Origin: Lentisphaerota bacterium | Lineage (GTDB): Bacteria; Verrucomicrobiota; Kiritimatiellia; JAAZAB01 | Reading direction: 5' to 3' | Assembly (NCBI GenBank): GCA_016188985.1 | Contig: JACPGM010000090.1 | Location: 1 to 43,081 of the forward strand | DNA: 43,081 bases | Shown here: positions 33,215-41,056 of the stretch, piece by piece | Layout of the letters: every line of letters starts with the position of its first letter | Numbering within the stretch: the first letter of the stretch is position 1 | The notes under the pieces: model-generated | What the model was told of the DNA's origin: nothing | The model's database searches: none | Seen by the model: only the letters and a program-made list of their open reading frames with translations | Made by a program: the position numbers and the translations under genes

Positions 33215-34168
33215 TCAGGCGGTGAGGGTGATTAACCAGACGCAGGCGCCGAAGAGGAGAATATCCAGAATCAGCGGGAGATCGGTCAGGAGCGTATATT
33301 CCGGCTGGTCGCCTTCCGCCCGGCGATAGACCAGGTCCAGGTAGCGGAACACGCCAAAGATGACGAAGGGAATGGTCCAGCTTAAGCGTGTCGTTTGAAA
33401 CTTGGCTACCGTATCCGGCCACTGGGTATAAATGGCATAGGCGATGATAACCGCGCCGGCCATGACGGCGATCAGCTGATCGAACAGCCGTTCGCTGCTG
33501 GCCAACAGGCTCGGCCGCAGCTCACGGAGTTGTTCGGCCGTCACGAGCTGTTTTTCATGCCGGCGCTTGCATAGCGCCAGGAAAAGCGCCATCAGAAAAG
33601 TGCAAATGAGCAGCCAGGGCGAGATGCTCACATTAACGGCGAACCCGCCGGCCACCGCCCGCAAAACAAACCCGGCGGCGATAACAAACACGTCCAGCAG
33701 CGCCACATGCTTGAGCGCGAAAGTGTAAGCAATCTGCAGCAGCACATAGGCGCCGAGCGTCAGGACGAATCCGGCCCCAACGAACCAGGCGCCGGCCAGG
33801 CCGATGCCCAGCAAAACCAGGGCCAGGCCCCACGCCAGCGGCAGGGGAATTGCGCCGGCGGCAATCGGCCGCAAGCGCTTGCCCGGGTGCAAGAGGTCCC
33901 GCCCGCGATCAATTATATCGTTAAAAATATAGACGGCGCTGGCGGTAAGGCAAAATATGGCCGCGCCCAGCAGGGCCCAGCCGAACATGAATGGCGAAAG
34001 GTGCTGCTGCTTGTCGCCCAGGGCAAAGAAGAACGCCGCCAGCACGACGATATTCTTGGTCCACTGCCGAGGGCGTAGCACTTGCCACAAAGGCCGGAGC
34101 GGCAAGGAAGCTTGGCCGGCGGCCGGAGCGGCCGGGGATGCGCGGTCGGTTGCTGACGGCCTATTCAT
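33215..34168 (-). CDS. UbiA-family prenyltransferase, decaprenyl-phosphate phosphoribosyltransferase-like
   Basis: 317 residues with about eight or nine membrane helices. LRPRQWTKN near the N-terminus, NDIIDRGRD and KRLRPIAAG match the family that transfers phosphoribose to a polyprenyl phosphate (Rv3806c-type). It begins at ATG 34168, overlapping the stop of the mannosyltransferase gene by one base (TGATG), so the two are translationally coupled. Whether the product feeds an arabinose-like glycan here is not known. Confidence 0.82.
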   Translation of the reverse strand: MNRPSATDRASPAAPAAGQASLPLRPLWQVLRPRQWTKNIVVLAAFFFALGDKQQHLSPFMFGWALLGAAIFCLTASAVYIFNDIIDRGRDLLHPGKRLRPIAAGAIPLPLAWGLALVLLGIGLAGAWFVGAGFVLTLGAYVLLQIAYTFALKHVALLDVFVIAAGFVLRAVAGGFAVNVSISPWLLICTFLMALFLALCKRRHEKQLVTAEQLRELRPSLLASSERLFDQLIAVMAGAVIIAYAIYTQWPDTVAKFQTTRLSWTIPFVIFGVFRYLDLVYRRAEGDQPEYTLLTDLPLILDILLFGACVWLITLTA

Positions 34169-34923
34169 CAGCGATCTGCTCCCGCAGGATGCTCACGCGC
34201 GAGGTCGAAATTCTGCATCCGCTGGCGACGGAAGCGCAGGCGCAGCACCATGGCCAGCGCCTCGCGCACGATGGTGGCATTCATCTTGGACTGGCCCGAG
34301 CGGCGCTCTTCAAAAATAATTGGTACTTCCACAATGCGGAAACCCAACTTCCAGGCCGTATGGGTCATTTCAATCTGGAACGAGTAGCCGTTGGAGCGGA
34401 TGCGCTCCAGGTTGACGGCTTCCAGAACCTCGCGGCGAAAACACTTGTAGCCGCTGGTCGGATCGGTGAACGGCAGGCCGGTTACCAGGCGGACATACAG
34501 ACTGGCCGCCTTGCTCAGGATCAAGCGGTTAAGCGGCCAGTTGATGATGCGGATGCCGCCGACATAGCGCGAACCCAGGATCAGATCGGCTTTTTGCGCC
34601 GCCGCAATGAATTTCGGGATCTCGGTGGGGTTGTGTGAAAGATCGGCATCCATCTCGAAGATATAGCCGTAGCGGCGCTCGAGGGCCCATTTGAATCCGG
34701 CAATGTAGGCGCGGCCCAGGCCCTGCTTGTCCCGCTTGTGCAGAACGTGTACGCGCTCATCGGTCTGGGCCATGCCGTCGGCCTGCCGGCCGGTCCCATC
34801 CGGCGAATTATCGTCCACAAACAGCAGGTGGGCGTCCGGGCAACTCGCGAAAATTGCCGCGGCAATTGCCCGGATATTTTCGGCCTCGTTATAAGTCGGA
34901 ATGATAACCAGAATATCAGCCAT
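34168..34923 (-). CDS. Polyprenol monophosphomannose synthase-like glycosyltransferase (GT2)
   Basis: 251 residues. PTYNEAENI, the DDNSPDGT loop, FEMDADLSHNP (DAD metal motif) and SGYKCFRREVLE are characteristic of dolichol-phosphate mannosyltransferases (DPM1). It transfers a sugar, probably mannose, to a polyprenyl phosphate at the inner membrane face. No C-terminal membrane segment is present. The adjacent UbiA-type enzyme acts on the same lipid class, so both probably feed lipid-linked sugar donors. Confidence 0.87.
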   Translation of the reverse strand: MADILVIIPTYNEAENIRAIAAAIFASCPDAHLLFVDDNSPDGTGRQADGMAQTDERVHVLHKRDKQGLGRAYIAGFKWALERRYGYIFEMDADLSHNPTEIPKFIAAAQKADLILGSRYVGGIRIINWPLNRLILSKAASLYVRLVTGLPFTDPTSGYKCFRREVLEAVNLERIRSNGYSFQIEMTHTAWKLGFRIVEVPIIFEERRSGQSKMNATIVREALAMVLRLRFRRQRMQNFDLAREHPAGADR

Positions 34924-35012
34924 GCCGGCACTTTAAAGGAACCATCCCCGCTTGGCAAGCGTGCTCAGTGCTAATTGCTCAGTGCTAATGCGTAAGGCCT
35001 TAGTCTTGTGGG

Positions 35013-35284
35013 GGCAAGAGGTAGGGCTCGTTCGTCCAGCCTTCGTAGCCAGTAGGCTTACTATGGCGGAGTAGGCCCGAACGCGCCGCGGACGGTCCCG
35101 CCAAGGCGGGATTCCGCCTTATGCGGATCCGCCTGTGGTGGAAAACTCGGCGCCACGCCTATGGCGTGGTAAACTTGCTTGCTACGCGCCACGCGTGGCC
35201 CCGCCCCGCGGCGGGGAGCCGTCCCTTCCACCCTGGCGGATCCGCCTGCCGGCGGAACCTTCACGCGACCACCTCATAACTGAC
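35013..35284. repeat. Composite palindromic repeat, long copy
   Basis: 272 bases, inverted relative to 16303-16440. The terminal and internal blocks match (GGCAAGAGGTAG, CGTTCG/CGAACG, CCGCGGACGG, AGCCGTCCCTTCCACC, GGCGGATCCGCC, GACCACCTC), but both hairpin tips are longer: one by about 20 bases, the other by more than 100, which hold CCCGCC/GGCGGG, GCGGATCCGC and CCACGCC/GGCGTGG palindromes. The rest of the 34924-35450 gap has a direct repeat of TGCTCAGTGCTAAT at about 34970-34999 and no gene. Confidence 0.85.
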
Positions 35285-35450
35285 CCCTTACGCTAATGTG
35301 TTCATTCCGCACCACTCTTCGGAGTTGTGCCCATTCGTTTGCCATATTATATTCCCAGCCGAGGAAGTTACCGAGCTTAGTGCTCGAAGGCATAAATCCA
35401 CTAACGTGAGCGTATTTATGTCTTTGAACACTTAGCAATCATCCATTCCC

Positions 35451-36014
35451 ATGCCCTACCAATTCCGCATCTACGGCGATCCGGTGCTGCGGCAGAAAGC
35501 CGAGCTTATTGGCCGCATTGACGGCGCCATTAAAAACCTGGCCGGCGCTATGCTCGCGATCACGAACGAGCGCAAAGGCGTCGGCCTGGCCGCCCAGCAG
35601 ATCGGCCAGACTATTCAAATCTGCGTGATCAATATTCCCCCGGAGCTGGATACCGCCGCCACCAACGGTCCCCGCCTGAATCCGGAAGTAATCTTCCCGC
35701 TGGTTATGATTAATCCTACCCTGAAGACCCGCACGGGTGCTTTCGCGGCCACGGAAGGTTGTCTCAGCGTTCCGGAAATCTGGGCGCCGGTCAATCGCGC
35801 CACTGAGGTCACGGTATCCTTTCTTGACCTCCAGGGAATTCCGCGGGAACTCCGCGCGCGCGGCCTGCTGGCCCGCGCCATTCAGCATGAAATTGACCAC
35901 CTGAACGGCGTCCTGTTCGTAGACCGCATGTCACCCGTCAAGAAAATCAGCCTGGCCGGCAAGCTGCGCCGCCTGCGCCAGGAAACCGAAATCAAGCTCG
36001 GTGACACCCGGTAA
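35451..36014 (+). CDS. def: Peptide deformylase
   Basis: 187 residues. The three family motifs are present: GVGLAAQQIG (43-52), EGCLSVP with C104, and QHEIDHLNG with H146, E147 and H150 binding the metal. It removes the formyl group from nascent proteins. ATG at 35451. A stem-loop (CGAGC/GCTCG) and a weak inverted repeat lie in the 60 to 100 bases upstream. The gene is convergent with parA. Confidence 0.95.
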   Translation: MPYQFRIYGDPVLRQKAELIGRIDGAIKNLAGAMLAITNERKGVGLAAQQIGQTIQICVINIPPELDTAATNGPRLNPEVIFPLVMINPTLKTRTGAFAATEGCLSVPEIWAPVNRATEVTVSFLDLQGIPRELRARGLLARAIQHEIDHLNGVLFVDRMSPVKKISLAGKLRRLRQETEIKLGDTR

Positions 36015-36043
36015 CCATAACCCGGCAAGGCGGCTGACCGCAC

Positions 36044-36065
36044 GGCACACTTTATAAAGTGTGCC
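36044..36065. terminator. Perfect 22-base palindrome between def and parA
   Basis: GGCACACTTTA and TAAAGTGTGCC are perfect inverted repeats with no spacer, 30 bases after the def stop and 20 bases beyond the parA stop. It may terminate both convergent genes. There is no long T-tract, so this is probable, not certain. Confidence 0.6.
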
Positions 36066-36084
36066 CTAACGATTCCGAAGTTGA

Positions 36085-37089
36085 CTATGAACCAGCCTGT
36101 CCGCCGGTCGGCGGCGCCGGCACTGGCCCAGACGCCGAAGGTTCGGCCGCCGCTTTTTCCACCACTTCCACTGGAACCGGTCCGTTGTTTGCCTGCGGCT
36201 GTTCAACTGGAGCAGCCGGTTTATCGGGACGGTTCGCCCTGCCTTCACTCGCCTGCTTTCCGTTATCTTCTTTCTGCATTCTCAATTCAGCATTCTGCAT
36301 TTCTTCCGCGGGCGGCGCTTGCCGCCGGAAAAACTCTTCGGCGAGCGCCCGGAAGGCCTCCGCGCCCGTGCCGCGCGGATCGTAAAGAATGATGGGCTGG
36401 CCGAAACTGGGAGCCTCGCTCAGGCGCACGGTGCGCGGGATGAGCGTTTCATAGACGCTTGTCCCAAAATGCTTGCGCACTTCTTCGACCACCTGCTGGG
36501 CCAGGCGGGTGCGGACGTCAAACATTGTCATAATAATGCCATCGAGCTTCAGTTCACGATTGGCGCCGCCGGCGCTTAACTGCGCGATCATTCCGGTAAT
36601 CATGCTCAGGCCTTCCAGCGCCAGGTACTCACATTGCACGGGAATGATCAGGGCCTGCGCGGCGGTGAGCGCATTGCAGGTCAAGATGCCCAGGGCCGGC
36701 GGGCAATCAATGAAAATATAGTCGTAGCGCGCGGCGGCCCGGATGGGGGCCAGCGCCTTCTGGAAGCAATGCAAATACTGCTCGGCCCGGGCAATCTCCA
36801 CTTCGGCCCCGGCCAGGTCCAGCTCGGAAGGGATCAGGTCCAGGCGCTCGACTGGCGTTGGCACGATCTGATCGGCCAGTTGGCCTTCCTCGAGCAGCGC
36901 GGCATAGGCGCTGCGGCCCGGCTGCTTTTCAACGCCCAGAGCGCTGGTGGCGTTGGCCTGCGGATCGAGATCCACCAGCAACAGCCGCTGGCCGCTTTCC
37001 GCCAGGCAGGCCGCCAGGTTAACCGCCGTGGTGGTTTTGCCCACGCCGCCCTTCTGATTGGCGAAGGCTATGACTTTGGTGGCGATCAT
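36085..37089 (-). CDS. parA: ParA/Soj-family ATPase
   Basis: 334 residues. The deviant Walker A KGGVGKTTT (13-21), DLDPQAN and IDCPPALG are those of chromosome-partitioning ParA. The 250-residue core is complete; residues from about 262 on are a low-complexity, Ala/Pro-rich tail containing MQNAELRMQK, which is encoded by a tandem word repeat. No parB is adjacent in the window. ATG at 37089. Confidence 0.88.
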   Translation of the reverse strand: MIATKVIAFANQKGGVGKTTTAVNLAACLAESGQRLLLVDLDPQANATSALGVEKQPGRSAYAALLEEGQLADQIVPTPVERLDLIPSELDLAGAEVEIARAEQYLHCFQKALAPIRAAARYDYIFIDCPPALGILTCNALTAAQALIIPVQCEYLALEGLSMITGMIAQLSAGGANRELKLDGIIMTMFDVRTRLAQQVVEEVRKHFGTSVYETLIPRTVRLSEAPSFGQPIILYDPRGTGAEAFRALAEEFFRRQAPPAEEMQNAELRMQKEDNGKQASEGRANRPDKPAAPVEQPQANNGPVPVEVVEKAAAEPSASGPVPAPPTGGQAGS

Positions 37090-37110
37090 CTTGGGGAATG
37101 GTAAATGTGG

Positions 37111-37203
37111 GTATGGTTGATGGTCAATGGTTTCCGCCAGAGGCGGATCCGCCTTCGGCGGAAATGGTCAATGGTTGATGGTCAATGAAACGTAAAAAAG
37201 TCA
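37111..37203. repeat. Tandem word repeat with a 33-base double hairpin
   Basis: TGGTCAATGG-type words recur through the parA-leuD gap. Within them lies a near-symmetrical double hairpin 37131-37163 (TTTCCGCC, GGCGGATCCGCC, GGCGGAA), flanked on each side by the same 11 bases ATGGTCAATGG (37120-37130 and 37164-37174). The same words continue to 37203, where they encode the last codons and stop of leuD. Confidence 0.75.
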
Positions 37204-37755
37204 ATGGTTGATCATACCCATTTTCCGCGCATAGGCAAACAACCCGCCGGCGGCGACCACCGGCCGCACTGCGCCCAAGGATTTCAACTTGAATACCTGT
37301 CCGGACTTGCTGTGCCTGAGCTTCTCGCGCTCAAGCTGGATTTCAGCTTCATCACCGGTCTGGAAAACCGTGCGCAGGTTTGTTTCCGCCTCAAAAGGGA
37401 AAAGCGCGCCGGTAGCCACGGCATTGCGGAAGAAAATGCGCGCGTAGGATTCCGCCACAATCGCCTGAATGCCGGAGGCCGCCAAGGCTATGGGCGCGTG
37501 CTCGCGCGATGAGCCGCACCCGAAATTCCGCCCGGCGATGACGATCTTGTAATCAGCGCGCTTCTTCCCCGGCTTGATAAAGGCCGGATACTCGGCCGGC
37601 AAACCGCTCAAGGCCAGCGCGCCCAACTGGCGATATTCCGCCGGAATCGTGGGAACGAGGTTCAGGTGCCGGGCAGGAATGATCTGGTCGGTGTCAATAT
37701 CGTCGCCGAGAACGTAGACCTTGCCAGCCAGGATTGGTGTAGTATCATTTTGCAT
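37201..37755 (-). CDS. leuD: 3-isopropylmalate dehydratase small subunit
   Basis: 184 residues. VYVLGDDIDTDQIIPAR and GRNFGCGSSREHAP are the signature of the small (swivel) subunit of isopropylmalate isomerase. It works with leuC in leucine synthesis. Its last residues, MGMINH, and stop codon are read from the TCAATGGTTGAT repeat. It follows leuC by 47 bases, a spacer that holds a TTGGATGTT word. Confidence 0.92.
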   Translation of the reverse strand: MQNDTTPILAGKVYVLGDDIDTDQIIPARHLNLVPTIPAEYRQLGALALSGLPAEYPAFIKPGKKRADYKIVIAGRNFGCGSSREHAPIALAASGIQAIVAESYARIFFRNAVATGALFPFEAETNLRTVFQTGDEAEIQLEREKLRHSKSGQVFKLKSLGAVRPVVAAGGLFAYARKMGMINH

Positions 37756-37802
37756 AAGGAATAATCAGGAAACATTCAACATCCAACGTTTCTGTAAAAC
37801 AT

Positions 37803-39095
37803 TTACATAAACACGCGTGGGTCGGTAATCCGTCCTTTCAGCGCCGAGGCCGCCGCCGTCAGGGGCGAGGCCAGGTAAATCTGCGTCGCCTTCGAACCCA
37901 TCCGGCCGATGAAATTCCGGTTGGTGGTGCTGATGACCACTTCCTTGCCATGTGTGTGGCCGAAAGTATCGGGCGGCCCGCCCAGACAGGCCGCGCATGA
38001 GGGCGGGGCAATGTCCAGGCACCCGGCCTTATGGAAGATGCTCGCGAGCGTCTCGCCATTGATCTGCTCTTTCTCCAGGCCGTCGGCCACTTCCTGCGTG
38101 GCCGGCACGAGGAAAGTATCCACGCTGACCCGTTTGCCCTGCAGAATCACGGCCGCGGCGATAAAATCCGCCAGCTTGCCGCCGGTGCACGAGCCGATAT
38201 AAGCCCGATCAATCTTGATATCTTCAAGCTCGCGCGCCAAGGCATAGGCCCCCGGCGAGTGCGGCTTGGCCACGCCGGGCTCGAAGCTAGCAATGTTGTA
38301 AGCATAATCTTTGGCGACCGTGCAATCCGGATCGCTCGTCACCGGCGTAAAGGTTTTTTGCGTGCGCGCGCGCACATAAGCTACAGATTTTTCGTCCGGG
38401 GCGATGATGCCGTTTTTGGCACCGGCCTCGATGGCCATATTGCAGATGGTCATGCGCTCCTCGATGGAGAGCGCCGCCACGGCCTCGCCACGGAACTCCA
38501 TGGCGCAATAGTTGGCGCCTTCGACGCCGATATCCCCGATGATGCGCAGGATGATATCCTTGCCCATGATGTAATCGGGTTTAAGCCCATCAAGCGTGAA
38601 GCGTAGCGTAGGCGGCGCCTTAAGCAGCAACTTGCCCGTGCCCATGACAAAGGCCGCATCGGTGTTGCCGATGCCGGTGGCGAAGGCGCCCAAGGCGCCA
38701 TGGGTGCAGGTGTGGGAATCCGTGCCGAAAATCACTTCGCCCGGCCGCACGTGGCCTTCCTGCGGCAGCGCCACGTGGCAAACGCCCTTGTAGTTCGGCG
38801 TGCCGGGATCGTAGAAATAGCTCAGGGCCTGTTCGCGGGCAAAGGTTCGCAAGCTTTCCACATTGCGCCGGGCCATTTCGTCCTGGGTAAAGATGAAATG
38901 GTCGGGAATGATAACCACCCGTTCGCGGTCCCAGACCTTGGCCTGGCGGCCGAACTCGCGTTGAAAGATGCCGATGGTGCCCGGGCCGCAGATGTCGTGG
39001 GTCAAGAGGATATCGGCCTTGACCCAGATATTTTCGCCCGGCGCCACGGCGGCCTTGTCCGCGGCCCGCGCCAGGATTTTTTCGGTAATCGTCAT
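37803..39095 (-). CDS. leuC: 3-isopropylmalate dehydratase large subunit
   Basis: 430 residues. The [4Fe-4S] cysteines are C303 (IGSCTGG), C367 and C370 (PPSCAACLGG), and FGTDSHTCTHGALGAF plus STTNRNFIGRMG are characteristic. The length and sequence fit the archaeal-like (HACN) form rather than the enterobacterial LeuC. ATG at 39095 is used; another ATG at 39110 would add MYFLS. The winged-helix gene 39139-39462 is just upstream in the same direction. Confidence 0.92.
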   Translation of the reverse strand: MTITEKILARAADKAAVAPGENIWVKADILLTHDICGPGTIGIFQREFGRQAKVWDRERVVIIPDHFIFTQDEMARRNVESLRTFAREQALSYFYDPGTPNYKGVCHVALPQEGHVRPGEVIFGTDSHTCTHGALGAFATGIGNTDAAFVMGTGKLLLKAPPTLRFTLDGLKPDYIMGKDIILRIIGDIGVEGANYCAMEFRGEAVAALSIEERMTICNMAIEAGAKNGIIAPDEKSVAYVRARTQKTFTPVTSDPDCTVAKDYAYNIASFEPGVAKPHSPGAYALARELEDIKIDRAYIGSCTGGKLADFIAAAVILQGKRVSVDTFLVPATQEVADGLEKEQINGETLASIFHKAGCLDIAPPSCAACLGGPPDTFGHTHGKEVVISTTNRNFIGRMGSKATQIYLASPLTAAASALKGRITDPRVFM

Positions 39096-39138
39096 GCTCA
39101 AAAAATACATGCCTCCCGATGGCAGAGCAATCTTAAAG

Positions 39139-39462
39139 TCAGAAGCGAGTGAGATTAAATCTGTTGTTTGGGGTTCGTCCTGATTGTAGTTTGCTCAATT
39201 TGTAGCGGCCGGACTTGCGCGTCCCTTCGCGGACGACGAGACCGGCTTCGACCAGGGGCTTGATCAGGTCCATTGCGCCCTGCCGGGAGACGCCCAGGAA
39301 GGCCCAAATTTCACGGGGCGCCAGACTCCCGCGCTCGTGAAGAAGCTGTAGCCACTGCTCCTGCCGCGGCCGCAAGGTCAGCTTGTATCCGGCGGATTGA
39401 GCCGCGAACTTCTGGATGCGCGTCCAGACGCGCTCAAGGGTAATTTCCAAACCTTCGGCCAC
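39139..39462 (-). CDS. Winged-helix DNA-binding protein
   Basis: 107 residues. A helix-turn-helix (about 50-75, LAPREIWAFLGVSRQGAMDL) with a following wing (LVVREGTRKSGRYKL) suggests a MarR- or ArsR-like regulator. The start is GTG at 39462. It lies between uvrC (10 bases away) and leuC and probably shares their transcript. Its target is unknown; control of the leu genes is possible only by position. The last 20 residues are unlike known families. Confidence 0.7.
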   Translation of the reverse strand: MAEGLEITLERVWTRIQKFAAQSAGYKLTLRPRQEQWLQLLHERGSLAPREIWAFLGVSRQGAMDLIKPLVEAGLVVREGTRKSGRYKLSKLQSGRTPNNRFNLTRF

Positions 39463-39472
39463 ATACGATATG

Positions 39473-40987
39473 TCAAGTATCAGTCAAGTTATTAGTCAAC
39501 CTCGGCGACTTTAGCGGCGCGACGACGGCCAGGGCCTGCTTGATCCGGCGGGCCAGAGCAGGGCCAAGACCGGGGACGGCGGCAATGGCGCGTTCAGGAG
39601 CCCGCTCCAGGCGCGCCACGGAACCGAACTTCCGGAGAAGCGCCTGCTTGCGGGCGAGGCCGATACCGGGAATATCATCCAGTCGGGATTCGCGGATGCG
39701 CCGAGCGCGCAATTTCTGATGATAGGCTAACGCAAACCGGTGGGCTTCGTCCCGCAGGCGCTGCAGCACCTTGAGCGCCGGCGAATCGGGGGCTAAGGCC
39801 AAAACCCGGCGGCCAAAGAAAATTTTTTCAAAACGCTTGGCCAGAGCGGCCACGGGAGTGTTTTTCAAGCCCAGCACGGCCAGTGCCGCTTCGGCCGCGT
39901 GGAGCTGACCAAGACCGCCATCCACGAGCACCAGATCCGGCAGGCACCTGTGTTCCGCAAGCAAGCGCATAAACCGGCGGCGGATGACTTCCGCCAGCAT
40001 GCGGACATCGTTGGCTGAGTGTAGTGTCTTGATTTGAAACCGGCGGTAGCGCCCTGGCTGGGGAATCCCATCCACCGCCGCGACCAGGCTGCCCACCGCC
40101 AGCGTGCCGGAGATATTGGAAACGTCGTAGGCTTCGATCAAATGCGGAGTTTTTGCCAGTCCCAGCGTTGCCGCCAGTTGCCGCGCACCCACCCGGCCGG
40201 TTTCGCTCTCCAGGCCGGAGGGCCGGGCAATATGGGCGCGTTGCTTGATCGCCAGGCGCAGGAGGCGCATGGTATCGCGCAGGGCTGCGGCTTTCTCAAA
40301 GTTCAGTTCGCTTGCGGCCGCTTCCATGGCCGCTTCCATGGTCTTAAGCTCCTGGGGTCGTTCCCCGCGCAGGAAAGCGCAGGCTTCGTCAACTCTCCCG
40401 AGGTATTCGGCGCTCGTCACTTTGCCGATACAGGGCGCGGCACAGAACCGGACGATATCGTTGAGGCAGTGCTTATGATCGGCCGGGGCCGGCATAAGCG
40501 GCGCGCAGCGGCGCAAGCCATAATGTTTTTCCACGAACTCCAGCGCTGCGCGCGCCGCGGCTGAGGAGGCGTAAGGCCCGAAGTAGTCCGCGCCATCATT
40601 GCGCGCGAAGCGGCACAGGCGGATGCGCGGGAACGGCTGCTTGCGCTCAATGCGTAAAATGGGGAAGCGCTTGTCATCCCGGAAGAGAATATTGTAACGC
40701 GGCCGGTAATCCTTGATCAGCTTGCCTTCGGTCAGGATGGCTTCAGCCTCGTTGCGCCGGACGATGATGTCGAGATCAGCAACGCTTTTGACCAGGCCGC
40801 GGATTTTGGGATCGGCCCGATTCAAGGCGGCGCGATGGAAATAAGAGCGCACGCGGCTGCGCAGGGAAGCGGCCTTGCCGACATAGATGATCCGGCCGCG
40901 CCGGTCGCGCATCAGGTAGCAGCCGGGTTTATCCGGGAGTTCGCGTAACTTGCGTTTGATAGTTTCAGGTAGCATGACCGTAACCAT
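39473..40987 (-). CDS. uvrC: Excinuclease ABC subunit C
   Basis: 504 residues. An N-terminal GIY-YIG nuclease (PGCYLMRDRRGRIIYVGKA) is followed by a UVR domain (ELNFEKAAALRD), the RNase H-like endonuclease (AYDVSNISG, VLVDGGLGQL, DEAHRFA) and two helix-hairpin-helix motifs (IPGIG, VPGLG). It makes the 3' and 5' incisions in nucleotide excision repair. It is shorter than the usual 600 or so residues but keeps all catalytic motifs. Confidence 0.92.
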   Translation of the reverse strand: MVTVMLPETIKRKLRELPDKPGCYLMRDRRGRIIYVGKAASLRSRVRSYFHRAALNRADPKIRGLVKSVADLDIIVRRNEAEAILTEGKLIKDYRPRYNILFRDDKRFPILRIERKQPFPRIRLCRFARNDGADYFGPYASSAAARAALEFVEKHYGLRRCAPLMPAPADHKHCLNDIVRFCAAPCIGKVTSAEYLGRVDEACAFLRGERPQELKTMEAAMEAAASELNFEKAAALRDTMRLLRLAIKQRAHIARPSGLESETGRVGARQLAATLGLAKTPHLIEAYDVSNISGTLAVGSLVAAVDGIPQPGRYRRFQIKTLHSANDVRMLAEVIRRRFMRLLAEHRCLPDLVLVDGGLGQLHAAEAALAVLGLKNTPVAALAKRFEKIFFGRRVLALAPDSPALKVLQRLRDEAHRFALAYHQKLRARRIRESRLDDIPGIGLARKQALLRKFGSVARLERAPERAIAAVPGLGPALARRIKQALAVVAPLKSPRLTNNLTDT

Positions 40988-41056
40988 TCATTCAGCGTGC
41001 AGAGAATGGCGTGGAGCGTTCCCTGGAAAGTGGGTCCTGGCTTATCTTCCGACATT

